Positions 12,182 to 23,122 of a stretch of DNA of 64,000 bases are shown here, piece after piece; the stretch's first letter is position 1; each line of letters opens with the position of its first letter. The notes below the pieces were generated by a model. It searched no databases. It was not told the DNA's origin and saw nothing but the letters and a program-made list of their open reading frames with translations. The stretch lies in assembly GCA_003313425.1 (NCBI GenBank), contig NHZP01000015.1:310001-374000 (forward strand), written 5' to 3'. The position numbers and the translations under genes are program-made. The DNA is from Pseudopyrenochaeta lycopersici (taxonomy: Eukaryota; Ascomycota; Dothideomycetes; Pleosporales; Pseudopyrenochaetaceae).

Positions 12182-12398
12182 TAAAGACAATTTCAGGAGA
12201 AGCGGGGAGAGGGACGAAAAGAAGGCAGCGACGGACTGCAGCAACGGGCCGGGTCGTGTGTTCTCCTTGGTGGTATCATGGCGGCTGCCAAAGAATTTCC
12301 GCCAAGACACCAGGCCCGTGCTAGCTTGCCCTCCGCCGCGACCTCACGTCAAGCTTGGAGAGAGTCCGCCGTTGAAATCCGCACACGCACACATCACA
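12182..12398. promoter_or_regulatory. Divergent promoter shared by two mitochondrial genes
   Basis: This is 217 bp between the start codons of the mL44 gene (minus) and the small complex-I-like gene (plus). Both products look mitochondrial, so one compact bidirectional promoter is inferred. No specific factor site was identified. Confidence 0.5.
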
Positions 12399-12798
12399 AT
12401 GGGTGGAGGAGGCAAAGTTCCGTACGCGCACCCCCTCAATGGCTCCTGGCTCTCGGAATTGACCCGCTTGCAGATACCCCAAGCACGTCTGGTCGCCGGC
12501 CGGCGGCTGGTACGCACAACCCGCCAACTGGAAAGCAAACACTGCTGTCATCGGCCTCGTCATGACGGCCATTGTCGGAGCCACCTGGATGCTCGGCGCG
12601 AGACTCGAGCACCGCGACCGGATGCCCGACCCAGACAGATTCTTCCCGAGTCGATAGTACGCCACGCATCACGACATGCGTCAATGGAGAGAATGCTAAC
12701 AGATCTACAGCTGGAGCACACAGATTATCGAGCACGAGAAGAAGCAAAAGGAGCTGAAGCTGAAGGAGCAGGAGAGGCTGAGGGAGCAGGGTGCTTAG
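12399..12798 (+). CDS. Small mitochondrial inner-membrane protein, complex I accessory-like
   Basis: Three exons (12399-12421, 12474-12656, 12711-12798) join in frame to 97 residues. The second intron ends with a good branch site and acceptor (GCTAAC...CTACAG). The product begins MGGGGKVPYPKHVWSPAGG, continues with WYAQPANWKANTA, and has one transmembrane helix (AVIGLVMTAIVGATWMLGA). It ends in a charged helix (EHEKKQKELKLKEQERLRE). This pattern matches small fungal proteins that I associate with accessory subunits of NADH:ubiquinone oxidoreductase; I am not certain of the subunit name. The first exon is only 23 nt, so automatic predictors may miss the gene. Its stop codon is 33 nt from the stop of the convergent gene on the other strand. 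Confidence 0.72.
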
Positions 12799-12831
12799 AA
12801 TAGACGAGAGCCATGGGAAGCTGAAACACGA

Positions 12832-13993
12832 CTAAGGCTGTATATATGTAGCCAGTCGCTGCTTGAATTCTACAAGTCGATCTCCAACACGAACACCGTT
12901 CCACGTCTCGCCATCTGGACTGTGAGAGAGAACAGGCATGCCGACTTGCTCAATGGCAAAACTTGCTGAAATCGATCCCCAAGCGGCAGCCTCTTCCAGA
13001 TTCTGAATGCCTAGCTCTGCGTCACCTTGTACCAACCCAATGGCTAATCCGCCCAGAAAACCGTTGCCTCCGCCTGTGGGATCCACGACCTTTTCTGCGG
13101 ACTGATGGTACGCAGGCATCCACTTTCGCAATCCATTACGCGTAATCAGGCACCCATCTTTCCCGCAACGCACCACGACCCCTCCCTCACCATTTGCTCC
13201 AATGCCACTTTCTAGCCACTGACTGCACAATTGCTCGATCAATCGGAAGTCAACATGGTCCTTGGAATTTGTATTCTGATCGAAGAAGCCGCCCAGCTCC
13301 CCATGATTCGGGCTGACGACATCCACGTATTTTAGTGCTTTCACGCAGTTGGCGTATTCTTCAGTAGTACAGAGATCAGGCACCGGCTCCCATATGAACA
13401 ACGGCCGTCTGTCTGACGCTTTTTCTGATGAGTGATTGCGTAGTGCAAGGATGTTCTCTACCAAATTGATGCAACGCAATGGCGAGCAGATCAAGTGGAA
13501 CGACTTGGACCACAGCAATGGAGTACCAGCAAGTGATTCATGATCTAATCTTAACTTTGGCGTTGTGTACCGGAATGCTACATGTCATCAGTTTCTGGCC
13601 TCGATGAATTTTCTGTGTATAAATACCCCTGCGCTCGTTGTCTCCATAACCATTCCACCCCCTCGTAGTCAAGCGGTCTGGTGTCTCTCTTATCAAGACA
13701 CCAGTATCCCACTGAGCAATGAATTGGCGAAGCTCGGGTGGAAAGTCAGAGCCACAGTCAACTATCCACCCCACAGCCTTGGACTTTGGAGATGGTAAGA
13801 AGATACGGGCGCCTAAAGCGGAGTAAGACCCTGCCCCACCCAGTATGTCGTTTACTGGTGGCTTTGGGGGAGCAAATTCGATCTCATCTGGTCTTTGATG
13901 AGTGAACACAGATTAATAACAGTGGATTTGCTGAATACCTATGATGAACATTCCAAGTGTGCAAAAATCTATCTCTCCAGCATCGTGCGCCAT
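12832..13993 (-). CDS. PfkB-family carbohydrate kinase, MAK32-like
   Basis: Three exons (13993-13939, 13887-13627, 13577-12832) join in frame to 353 residues. The N-terminus MAHDAGEIDFCTLGMFIID is followed by the family block NDILGGAGSYSALGAR. The C-terminal ribokinase motif reads VVDPTGGGNGFLGGLA. In catalytic PfkB kinases this motif is GAGD with the Asp as base; here Asn277 sits at that place. To my knowledge the fungal MAK32 group also has GGGN, and yeast MAK32 is needed for stable maintenance of the L-A double-stranded RNA virus. Kinase activity is therefore doubtful. Convergent with the 12399 gene and divergent from CAP/SRV2 with 345 bp between start codons. Confidence 0.85.
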
Positions 13994-14338
13994 TTTGTGT
14001 TTTTTTAAACTACTCTGGCAATGGAACAGTGGACGACCACGAATGGGGAGCGCGGGAGGTGCTATGTCTTGGCATGCAGCTAGCGCAACGTGGGCATGGC
14101 TGGCAGCAGGAAGCTCACGCATCAGCGATCTGCCTGCTGTCAATTGCATTGTAACCTTACACCGTGAGCCAGGCATTCATAAAGTACGTCTTGGTCATCT
14201 ATCTTTAGAATCGTCGTACAAACAGAGCACGAGCTGCAGCCTGCCGCTGCTGCCCCTTCCCCGAGCACATAGCTATCCCACCCGACATACAAACACACCT
14301 TCTCGGCGAGCACGCGCTGCATCGTGCCTTCCTCCCAC
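13994..14338. promoter_or_regulatory. Divergent promoter, MAK32-like / CAP
   Basis: This is 345 bp between two diverging start codons and presumably serves both genes. Apart from a short T-run near 14,002-14,007, nothing specific is visible. Confidence 0.35.
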
Positions 14339-16164
14339 ATGGCTCAGAATAACATGCATAGCCTTACCACGCTGATAAAGCGGTGAGTCCATCTTGCCTT
14401 CCCTGGGGATCAACGGCCTGCTCGCCATGATACTCGTACACCCCAACAGCGGCCAATACGCCTGAATCCATGGGCCACAACCAGCACATACTGGGCCGCA
14501 ACGGCCCCGTCCAGGCCCCGTCAGACAAGGTGCTAACGTCCATCTTGCGCAGACTGGAAGCAGCGACGTCACGGCTCGAAGACATCGCCAGCTCCACATT
14601 CCCCGAAGGCGACAAGGATGCAGCGGGCCTGAATGGAGCGCCTGCTGTGTCGGCCGGCGCTGCACAGGTGGCGGGCGCAAGTGCTGGGTCGACGCCCAAA
14701 GCAAGTGTGGCGAAGGCGAGCGCGCCCCCAGCGATCGAGGCCTTCGACGAGCTGGTCAACAACGAGTTGGAGAAGTGGCTGGAGCTGAGTGGCATGTTGG
14801 GCGACGTTATCGGGGGTCAGTCGAAAGCGGTGCAGCAGGCCTTTGCCGCGGAGCGACAGTTTCTTGTCATTGCAGACAAGGCAAAGAAACCGGACGACCG
14901 CACCATTATGGACCTGCTCAAGGACCTGCAGGCCAACATCGAGAAGACGGATGAGTTCCGGCAAACCAATCGCGAGGCAGCACTGAAAGACCCCCTCACC
15001 CTGGTGGCTGACGGGGTTGGGTCGCTTGGATGGGTCGCCATCGGCGTAGGCGGTCCCACAAAGCCTCACGATCACATCAATGAAATGTTTGGCGGCGCCC
15101 AGATTGCTGGCAACAAGGTGCTCAAGGAGTACCGCGACAAGTATGCGCCCTGAGTCTCTCTTCTCGCTCCATCTGCTAACATGGCCAGGCCGGAGAACAA
15201 GATCTTTGTCCAGTGGGTCCAGGCATACTACAAGCTGTTCAAAGCGCTGGCCGAATACGCAAAGAAACACCATCCCAGCGGTGTAGCATGGAACAGCAAC
15301 GGCATCGATGCCAAAGAAGCCGCCAAACAGGCCTCCAGCATACCCTCCCCCGGCGCATCGCTCTCCAACATACCACCCCCGCCCCCGCCCCCAGCAGGAG
15401 GCATCCCTCCACCTCCTGGTCCTCCACCGCCACCAGGGCCTCCTCCACCTGGTGCTCCCCCCGCCGTCAAGAAGCCCGCACCAGACATGAACGCCGTCTT
15501 TGGCGATTTGAACAGGGGTGCAGACGTCACCAAGGGGCTGAAGAAGGTCGACCCAAGCCAGATGACGCATAAGAACCCGTCGTTGCGAGCAAGCGCGCCT
15601 ATTCCCACCAGAAGTGATAGCAGTGGCAGCCTGAGGAGTAAGAGTCCGGCGCCACCCAAGAAGCAGAAGCCCGAGAGCATGCGCACCAAGAAACCGCCGC
15701 GAAAGGAACTGGATGGAAATAAGTGGATCATCGACAACTTCGACTCGCCAACTGAAATGCTCGAAATCGACGCCGAAATCAACCACTCCATCTTGATTTC
15801 GCGGTGCAAGAACACAACAATTCGTATCAATGGCAAGGCTAACGCTCTTTCGCTTGACAACAGCTCTCGCACATCACTCATCATCGACTCGTTAGTCTCT
15901 TCGGTGGATGTAATCAAGTGCCCTAACTTTGCACTGCAGGTGCTTGGCACCCTACCCACCATCCTCCTGGATCAAGTCGATGGTGCTACCGTATTCTTGT
16001 CCAAGGAGAGTCTGAACACAGAGGTCTTCACCAGCAAGTGCAGCAGTATCAACATCAACCTTCCCACTGAGGATGACTATGTTGAGAACCCTCTCCCTGA
16101 ACAGATCCGCAGCTACATCTCCAACGGAAAGATTATCAGCGAGATTGTCGAGCATGCTGGATAG
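14339..16164 (+). CDS. SRV2: Adenylyl cyclase-associated protein (CAP/Srv2)
   Basis: CAP recycles ADP-actin from cofilin-decorated filaments and, in yeasts, links Ras to adenylyl cyclase. Three exons (14339-14382, 14553-15140, 15189-16164) give 535 residues. The tiny first exon encodes MAQNNMHSLTTLIKR and splices into LEAATSRLEDIA, the classical N-terminal start. The helical CAP-N domain runs to about residue 240 (FVQWVQAYYKLFKALAEY). A proline-rich segment at about 272-302 (PPPPPPPAGGIPPPPG) is the expected profilin- or SH3-binding region. The C-terminal beta-helix (CARP repeats; NKWIIDNFDSPTEMLEI and ISRCKNTTIRINGKA) binds actin. An intron and the short first exon explain why the long open frame at 14470 does not give the true start. 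Long antisense frames here are shadows. Confidence 0.95.
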
Positions 16165-16539
16165 AATTCAGCACCTTGCTTTGACGGGAGTGATGTTGTG
16201 TTTGATTTTGACATGCGCTTGGCTAGCAAGTAGGATGCATTGGATGGAGTTTGACATGACTTGTCATCAGCCCAGCTGAGTGTGGCTTGTCTTGATGTTG
16301 GTGTGGTCGAGAGAGGTGGCAAACGTTGTGTGTCTGTATGATAAGCTTTGTATAGACCATTCTCACCCTCAATATTCTTCGCCTGGCCGTGACATCAGTC
16401 TCCAGATTATTGTCTCACGTTTTCACAAAAGAATCCCAGTCCAACACAGACAAACTTGGCCGTAACTAGGCATACATTCCCAATCATATCCATGAACGCT
16501 AAGTAGACAAATGCAGTCCCCCCCTCTCCCACTACTCAT
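16165..16539. terminator. Convergent 3' region
   Basis: This is 375 bp between the stops of CAP (plus) and the UstYa-like gene (minus). It must contain both 3' UTRs and polyadenylation signals. No conserved element was identified. Confidence 0.3.
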
Positions 16540-17461
16540 CTACACATCCTCAAAGGGCATGGCATTATCATTCGCCCAATCCTTGATCTTGTCGAAATTC
16601 CGGCACACATGGTGGCTTTCATAATCAGGCCAGTACCCTTCCCTGCCAGCCTGCTTGTGGAACGTAAACACATTCACATCAGACAGACACATGAGGTTCA
16701 TGCGCAGAATCTCAATGCAGTGGTCTATACGTGTTAGCGCTAAGTTCGTCACCGAGGAAAGAGGGAAGCCGTACCCAGATGTGCGCGCACGCGCTCCGGT
16801 TTGTCGTTCGTGTCGCTCCACCAGAGCTTGGGGTAGTACTCTGGGTACGTCGACATGCGCAGGAGATTCAGACAGTGCAGTTGGTGGAACACTTCTAACC
16901 CAACGCGATAGCCCGTCTCGCCTGTCTTGGGATCCGTCACCTGCATGCTATCGGCGGGCATTTGCAGTTTTGGAAAGTCAGACATGGAGACCATTTGGTC
17001 GGGCACTATTGATGGTGAGCTGGATGTTGCAGTATCAGGAGGAAGGAAGGAAGGAAGGGACGTACGGTATGCAATGTCCATCCAGGCGTTTTCTACGTCG
17101 TCGGTTATGCCGACGTATTTTGAGGCGTTGAGGGGGTTTGGTAGCTCGAATTTTACGTGCTCGTACTCGACGACGTGCATTGCGGGGGCTGGTTGGGATT
17201 AGCTGGTGTTCGCATGTGTATTTAGTAAGTGAATTGCTTACAGAAGATACCATACTGGTCCATTAATTTTGCTGCCGAATGTCCAGAGTCGTCTTTTTGC
17301 GACATGACCGCGCAAATCAAAGATAACATTGATAATGTAAAGATGAAGAGGTTGAATAGTGTGAGGTAGACATAGCTCCGTCGCCGTTGTGATTCTTGTT
17401 TCTGAAAGTGTGTGTTCAGGAACGCTGTATTCTCAGAGTCGGCATCGCTATATTTCTCCAT
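16540..17461 (-). CDS. UstYa-family oxidase (DUF3328)
   Basis: UstYa-type proteins are membrane-anchored, probably copper-dependent oxidases. They install macrocyclic cross-links and other oxidations in fungal RiPPs such as ustiloxin, phomopsin and victorin. Four exons (17461-17242, 17188-17066, 17005-16775, 16724-16540) give 252 residues. One transmembrane helix is at about 30-52 (VYLTLFNLFIFTLSMLSLICAVM). After it come SPAMHVVEYEHVKFELP and the two hallmark metal-site motifs: HQLHC at 155-159 and DHCIEILR starting at D192. All expected His and Cys residues are present. The second intron carries a (GGAA)n run. The gene faces away from the repeat-peptide gene at 18692, with 1.2 kb between starts. 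A single UstYa copy, with no UstYb or peptidase partner in the window, is unusual for characterised clusters. Confidence 0.9.
17037..17060. repeat. (GGAA)n microsatellite inside intron
   Basis: About five GGAA units lie within the second intron of the UstYa-like gene. Read on the gene's strand this is a TTCC polypyrimidine run. Confidence 0.8.
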
Positions 17462-18691
17462 TGTGAATATCTAGGTATTTCCAGACGCGAAAAAAAAAGA
17501 TGATTGAAGAGCCAAATGAAGTTTATGAAGAATTATTAATATGGTCGACCTGCGATGCGATGTTGAAAACGTGTACGCTCAGCGCTTGAGGTACACGAGA
17601 CTGAGGAAGCGAAAAGTGAAGGAATCGTCAAGATTCTGGTCATCAACCCGTCTCGCGCCTACAGTAGTAACAAAAGCAAGAACAGCCGAAGCATAAAATC
17701 CTCCGAACATTGCTTCAGTGTCGTGCGTCCCGTGCCTCAATAAGGCATTCCACCCGGCATTCCCAAGGCAACATTAGCCAGGCCAACCCATCTGCGACAG
17801 CGCCAACTTGTGACAAGCCTTTGACAAGCCTTTTGCGACGCGCAAAGCGGGGTGTGTCTCATGCTCCGGTTGGCCATTGTGCTGTTTGGGTTTCGAGATG
17901 TGCGCTAAGCCAAGACTTGACTCTCATATTCCTTCACCATCGTTTCATCTTGGCGAGCTAACGAAACCGAGGGTTGGTGACGGCCGTTTGCTCGACTTGA
18001 CGCACACATGGAACAATCATCTCCAATACGCACTGAAAACGACGCGGAAATTTGCCTGTATGTGCCGCGCGGTCCGGGAGTGTGGTCCATTTTGTGGGCG
18101 GCATTTTCGACCTCGATCACGGTAGCCAATGAGCGCCTACCTGGGCTTCCCGTACACTCCGTCCTTCCCTCAGATCTCGCTAAGGTTGCATATTGAGCAT
18201 GCTATGATTGGTGACGCTTAGAGACGAGAACGATTTGGGCCCTATGAGATGTCATCATGTCACATTTCAAGGGTCTTGACACATCCGATTTTTCCGATCG
18301 CTGTCGGTCCCTGGCGATTGTCAGTGGTGTCGTTGGTCGGAAAAGAAGTTCATTCTATGCATCTTAGGTTTGGACTCCCGAAGCAAACACCATGTGACGC
18401 CAGCAATTCGAGGAACCGCCATGTATGACCAGGGTGGACCTCATCTTACGCTCCGCGGATAATGCGAGGGTGTCTCAGGGAGCCGTGGCCTGGTGGAAGC
18501 GAGTAAGCGACGGAGTATCGAGGATACAGTTCAGTTATAAAGCGTGTCCATGTTCCAGAAAGAAAGCGTGGCAAGCGTTGAACGTGCTCATTTCTTCTCA
18601 TTACCTTCTCATTTTCGTTTCATCCTTTCTGTTCTGCTGGCAGACACCTGACCATCGTTCGACTTTCATATAACCCTAGACCTCCTTTATC
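17462..18691. promoter_or_regulatory. Divergent intergenic region between UstYa-like and repeat-peptide genes
   Basis: This is 1.2 kb separating two start codons that point away from each other. CT-rich sequence at about 18,590-18,690 looks like the core promoter of the repeat-peptide gene. No third gene is seen. The arrangement allows shared regulation, but no specific factor site was identified. Confidence 0.4.
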
Positions 18692-19662
18692 ATGAAGTTT
18701 ACGGCCATTGCTCTCTTGGCCTTGGGTGCCTCGAGTTCGGCTTATGTTGTAACAGACAACAGCCAGGTGGGGGATAATGCCGTAGCTGCACGCACACCGG
18801 TAAGGCTGACCACATGGGCCAAATCAACTTGACTGAGCTAACAACCTTCCAGGGAAGTGGTCCAGTCCGAGCAGCGAACCTCGTTGCCGTCTTGGCACGT
18901 GACATTGAAGCCCGCCATCACCGTGGTAGGGGCAAGAAGAACAACCGCCGCGAATCTGAAGAAGTTGAGGCCGTGATCGAGGCTCGTGAACCTCACCATC
19001 GTGGCAGGGGCAAGAAAAACAACCGCCGCGAAGCTCAAGAGCTCACTGATGCTGAGGACGATGCTCATTGGGCAGACCTCCATACTCGAGAGCCTGAGCC
19101 TCATCATCGTGGCAGGGGCAAGAAAAACAACCGCCGCGAGGCTCAGGAGCTCACTGATGCCGAGGATGATGCACACTGGGCAGACCTCCATACTCGAGAG
19201 CCTGAACCTCATCATCGTGGCAGGGGCAAGAAGAACAATCGCCGTGAGGCTCAGGAGCTCACTGATGCCGAAGACGATGCACACTGGGCAGACCTTCACA
19301 CCCGCGAGCCGGAGCCGCATCACCGCGGCAGGGGCAAGAAGAACAACCGCCGCGAATCTGACGAAGTTGAGGCTGTGATCGAGGCTCGTGAACCCCACCA
19401 CCGTGGCAGGGGCAAGAAGAACAACCGCCGCGAAGCTGAGGCAGATGCTGAGATTGAGACCCGCGAGCCCCACCACCGCGGTAGGGGAAAGAAGAACAAC
19501 CGCCGCGAAGCTGAGGCCGACGCCGAAATCGAGACTCGTGAGCCTCACCATCGTGGCAGGGGCAAGAAGAACAACCGCCGCGAAGCTGAGACAGATACTC
19601 AGATCGAGACCCGTGAGCCCCACCACCGCGGCCGGGGCAAAGGCGGCAAGAGGGCCAACTAA
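18692..19662 (+). CDS. Secreted tandem-repeat precursor with Kex2-type sites
   Basis: Two exons (18692-18799, 18853-19662) give 305 residues. Exon 1 encodes a signal peptide (MKFTAIALLALGASSSA) and a short pro-region. From residue about 58 the protein is built of nine HHRGRGK units. Eight are the exact 13-mer HHRGRGKKNNRRE; the last degenerates to HHRGRGKGGKRAN at the C-terminus. Three spacer classes separate them: a 13-residue acidic spacer (SEEVEAVIEAREP and a variant), a longer 23-residue spacer with a single Trp (three identical copies), and a 12-residue spacer (AEADAEIETREP and a variant). Each NNRR is a candidate Kex2 cut. The residues after it (EA, EAEADA) resemble dipeptidyl-aminopeptidase trimming spacers of alpha-factor-type precursors. 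The mature peptide and its function are unknown; this is a candidate Kex2-processed repeat protein or RiPP precursor. Confidence 0.85.
18916..19659 (+). repeat. Coding minisatellite: nine HHRGRGK units
   Basis: Tandem units of about 75-108 bp encode the repeats of the secreted precursor. The core stays invariant at the protein level while synonymous third positions differ between copies (for example CATCAC, CATCAT and CACCAC for His-His). This suggests selection on the peptide rather than only recent duplication. Spacer order is A, B, B, B, A', C, C, C'. Confidence 0.9.
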
Positions 19663-20383
19663 GGTCTCTACCTAACCGCCGAGAGTAGTTGCGGCGATTG
19701 CTTGCACTACGAGGGGAAATAATGGAAGAACACTGTTTCAACGACGAAGAGAGAATTTCTATACTTATCCTGTACCATGTTTTGAGCTACGCGTTTCTGT
19801 CCACCAACCCATAGCCACGAATTTGTAAATCACCAATTAAACCGAAAAAAAGCCTACAAAGCCAAAAACTTTGAGACAACCAAGCTTGTTAGAGATACTC
19901 AGTGTATGTGATTTGAGTTAGGCTCAGAGGCCGAGGATGGAGTAGAGTAACGTGTTTCTTGTGGTGATTCAAGCTCAGGGGGACTGTCATGCAAGTAAAT
20001 TCTAAGATGCATACAGATATCGAAACATGAACACGGTATAACTTCGGTTGGGATTTCATCAAGGGTGGCGATGACAGCAGAAGGTAAGAGGTTGTGTGAG
20101 ACGTTTAGTTTCAAGCAAGGGGGAGCGTTTCGCTTAGCGCTTGAAATGTACCAAGCCGCTAATACTATTTCGGTGTGACCCAACTGCATGGTCACTGTGC
20201 TCCCTCGAAACCAAACCAGCAGACAGTTTTGTAATTCAAGAAAATAGATTCAAAAGTCTAATAATTTTCTAATCTAGCGATAAGCGCTTTTGAGTGAAAG
20301 AGCTTCGTTGAGTGGGATATACAAATAATCAAACAAGACCCTTCCCGACTTAAAACAGAGACAGCGCCGGGACACATTATATT
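19663..20383. other. Convergent intergenic region, no gene seen
   Basis: This is 720 bp between the stop of the repeat-precursor gene and the stop of the transcription factor on the other strand. Only 3' UTRs are expected. Confidence 0.35.
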
Positions 20384-23122
20384 TTACAAGTCCAGGTCCG
20401 GCATCTGCAGATCATCACCCGCTTCCATCAAGTTCATTAAATATCTTGAGCCAGAGAACCAGTCTTGAAGCGAGTTCTGGCTCCCTCCTGGTGGCCCAAA
20501 ACCTGTTTCTGTGGCATCGGGACTGGTGAAGGCACCCATACCTTGATTTTCTGGAAAGGTATCTGTACTGACCGACGCTGGTGGATTTGAAAAGCCTGCC
20601 ATTGGCCATGCTGAGTTGGGCATGAGCCCAAGGGCGCTAAGATACGGATCGAATTGCGTCATGGCGCTGAGATCGATTTGGGTGCCATCTGTCGTTGTAT
20701 AATAACTTGGCTGATTATCATTTGAGATTGGCGGAGATTGAGTAGTTGCAATGGTTTCTTGTGATTTTGCATTGATGTACAGTCTTGCGACTCGTAAGAA
20801 CAGATGACACATTTTGTATAGTTTGTCGGCGCCTTCGGATATCATACGGCATGACTCAAGACTGGTAACGAAGTCGGAAAGAGAGGCGAGGTCAGAGATG
20901 TCAGCCTTCTGAATTGCATTGCAGAAGAGGACGATGAAGCTACATATATGTCAGCCAGATTTATAGACTAAATAAAGAACCTACGGTGTGAACGGCGCCT
21001 GTAGTATCGACCAATGGATGTAGCCTGACCAAAGCTCCTCATTGCCCTCGATATTGAACTGCGAATTGGCTCTCATGTGGGCTACAAGAGCCGCTCGAGA
21101 CGATTCGAGGCATTCTTGGTTGAAGGTGATATTGTCTGTTGTGACAGCACGCTGAATCAATGCGCACGTGGAATAGTGCATTACAGTGTCGGCATGGAAG
21201 AAGATGTCTTGGATACGCTCGAATGCTCCTATGTTTGTTAGCGGACACAGGTTATTGACGATAAAGAGTGTTTACCATGAATATAATCGGTGGCATCAGG
21301 TTGCTGCACGAGAGACTGTTGCGCAAGCGTCTTACGTTTGGAAGGAAGCTCCGTCTCATTTGGGCCGGTCTTCAAAGCCGCTTTATATTGTGCTGAGGAT
21401 TGCTTTTTAAAACCGCCAATACCTGTGAAGTCTCCCACAGTTGCCTCGCCCCGTTCGAACCAGGCCACATTTAAAGCGTTGACCAATTCCATCGCAGTGC
21501 GAGTCCGTTCTTCCGGTGATCTGAGAAAAGCGGCTGGGCTGAACAGTTTTTCATACGTCTGACCCTGAACGCGCGCTACTTTGATCCAATAGGAAAGCAT
21601 TTGACTGCCTTCAGGACCACGTGGTGTTCCGTCATCAGAGAGGATAAAGGGTAAAGATATGTCCCAGTCTTGAATGATGCTGGCACGGCCTAAGCGGAGT
21701 GAGAGGATTTTATCGAACATATATATCATCCAGAACATGTATATCTTCGCTTTCCGTTCGTCGGGCGTGTCGTTGTTCATGGTATCAATGCGGTGATAGC
21801 CTAGATTCTGGGACAGACCCGCTGCAGTAGAGACCATAATCCAGCAGAGCGATGGTTTACTCATTTCGATCGCTTGTCCTGCACCAATAACTAGTGCCAT
21901 GATGTTCTCGTAACTTGGCGGCATGAAAGTATCAAGTTGACTCATTGCAACCTGTAGAAGTCTTCTACAGAGCACGGCATACGCGCCAAAATTTTCCACG
22001 TCCGTGTGAATGGACGGAAATGCCTGAAATTCAGTGAACAAGGTCTCCAAAATACCAAAAGCAAGAAGGCGTCGCGCGGCGCTACAGGTACCCCGGTTAT
22101 AATAAGCGTCTTCAACTATTTCTTTCAAATTTCGTAGTTTGAGGAACGGAAAAATCACTGCAAAGGCCATCGTGGGATACTCTGTTCAGGTCAGCGGCGG
22201 TTCACATCAGCATTCATGAGCACTTTACTAGTCGCTTTATCCAGAACAAAGACTACTACACTCCAAGGCGGCAGCACCAAATTCTCTTGGACTGAATCGG
22301 CAAGAGCACGGTTGATGAAGGAGTTTGCCGTCAGACTACTTTGACTCTGTTGGCTAACCATCTCGCCAAGAGCCTTCAAGGCGGACTTGAGCTCTGCATT
22401 CTGACCGATCGAGGGTGTGCTACCAACTGCTTGGGCAAGAAACTCTCGAGCATAGCCTGACTGGCTGTTGAGAGCCGTTTCGCCTTCGAAGGGTGCGGGC
22501 GTGGCTGGTTCAGTCACAGTTCCTGGACTCTTGCCAGTACCGACGCGACTTGACCGTGAATGACTGCTCGTTTCGACGGAATCTCGCCGTAGATCAAGGT
22601 CGCCAAGTTTGGAAGCGAGACTTTCTAAAACATTTTCGATGCCTGCTAGCCGATCTTCTATGCGATCAATCTTCTTTTCGCTATGAAGTGTCAGTGTCCT
22701 TCACACGACTTAGAATGGTATTGAAGATTCGTTGCCAAGCGAATACTTATATTTTCACATGAAGAGTGATAATGTTTACGGGCATATTGAGCATGCAAGT
22801 CGTGGCAGAACAACATACTATTCTTCAGATATGTGGACTCTCTGCCGCTGTGCTTTCTGGGCTGGTGCAGACGTTGTGCAAGCTTCGACAGTCAACGACT
22901 ATAGAGTGCATAGTAGCGGCGGAAACCCTACTCAGCTTGCTCGCTTTGCAATTGGCACACGGCACGCTTCTGTCGCATCGTATTTTTCTCGTTCTGCACG
23001 AGTCGCACTGCGATCATCAGTAGATGCACAGGTTAAGCAACTGCAAGCGCCAATACGCCACATACCGCACGCTTGGTTTGTGCTCCATCGAGGGACACAT
23101 CCATGTCTTCGCCTTCGTCCAT
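20384..23122 (-). CDS. Zn(II)2Cys6 transcription factor with fungal-specific domain
   Basis: Seven exons (23122-23066, 23007-22932, 22882-22819, 22680-22229, 22181-21276, 21228-20985, 20939-20384) keep phase throughout and give 784 residues. The binuclear zinc cluster is C20, C23, C30, C36, C39 and C46 (CDSCRTRKIRCDRSVPCANC...), split over two introns. A coiled-coil linker follows (EKKIDRIEDRLAGIENVLES), as expected for dimer formation. The middle homology region carries GRASIIQDWDISLP, typical of the fungal_trans domain, and the tail contains PFIVLFCNAIQ. The three short 5' exons are easily missed, which would drop the DNA-binding domain. It diverges from an ABC transporter gene with 534 bp between start codons, so it may control that transporter; this is inference from position. 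Confidence 0.9.

Noticed and set aside
12182..12310. N-terminal extension of the mL44 gene from the upstream Met at 12310
   Set aside because: The extension has no family resemblance, and the Met at 12181 begins a typical mitochondrial presequence.
14569..15786. 405-codon open frame antisense to CAP/SRV2
   Set aside because: CAP is unmistakable on the plus strand; GC-rich coding DNA and the proline stretch leave the antisense frame open by chance.
16655..17202. Plus-strand open frames over the UstYa-like gene
   Set aside because: They are shadows of the minus-strand exons, whose motifs and phases are consistent.
18838..19626. 262-codon open frame on the minus strand over the repeat-precursor gene
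   Set aside because: It is the complement of a tandem repeat whose codons lack antisense stops. Its hydrophobic repeated product is an artefact; the plus-strand gene has a signal peptide, an intron and invariant protein repeats.
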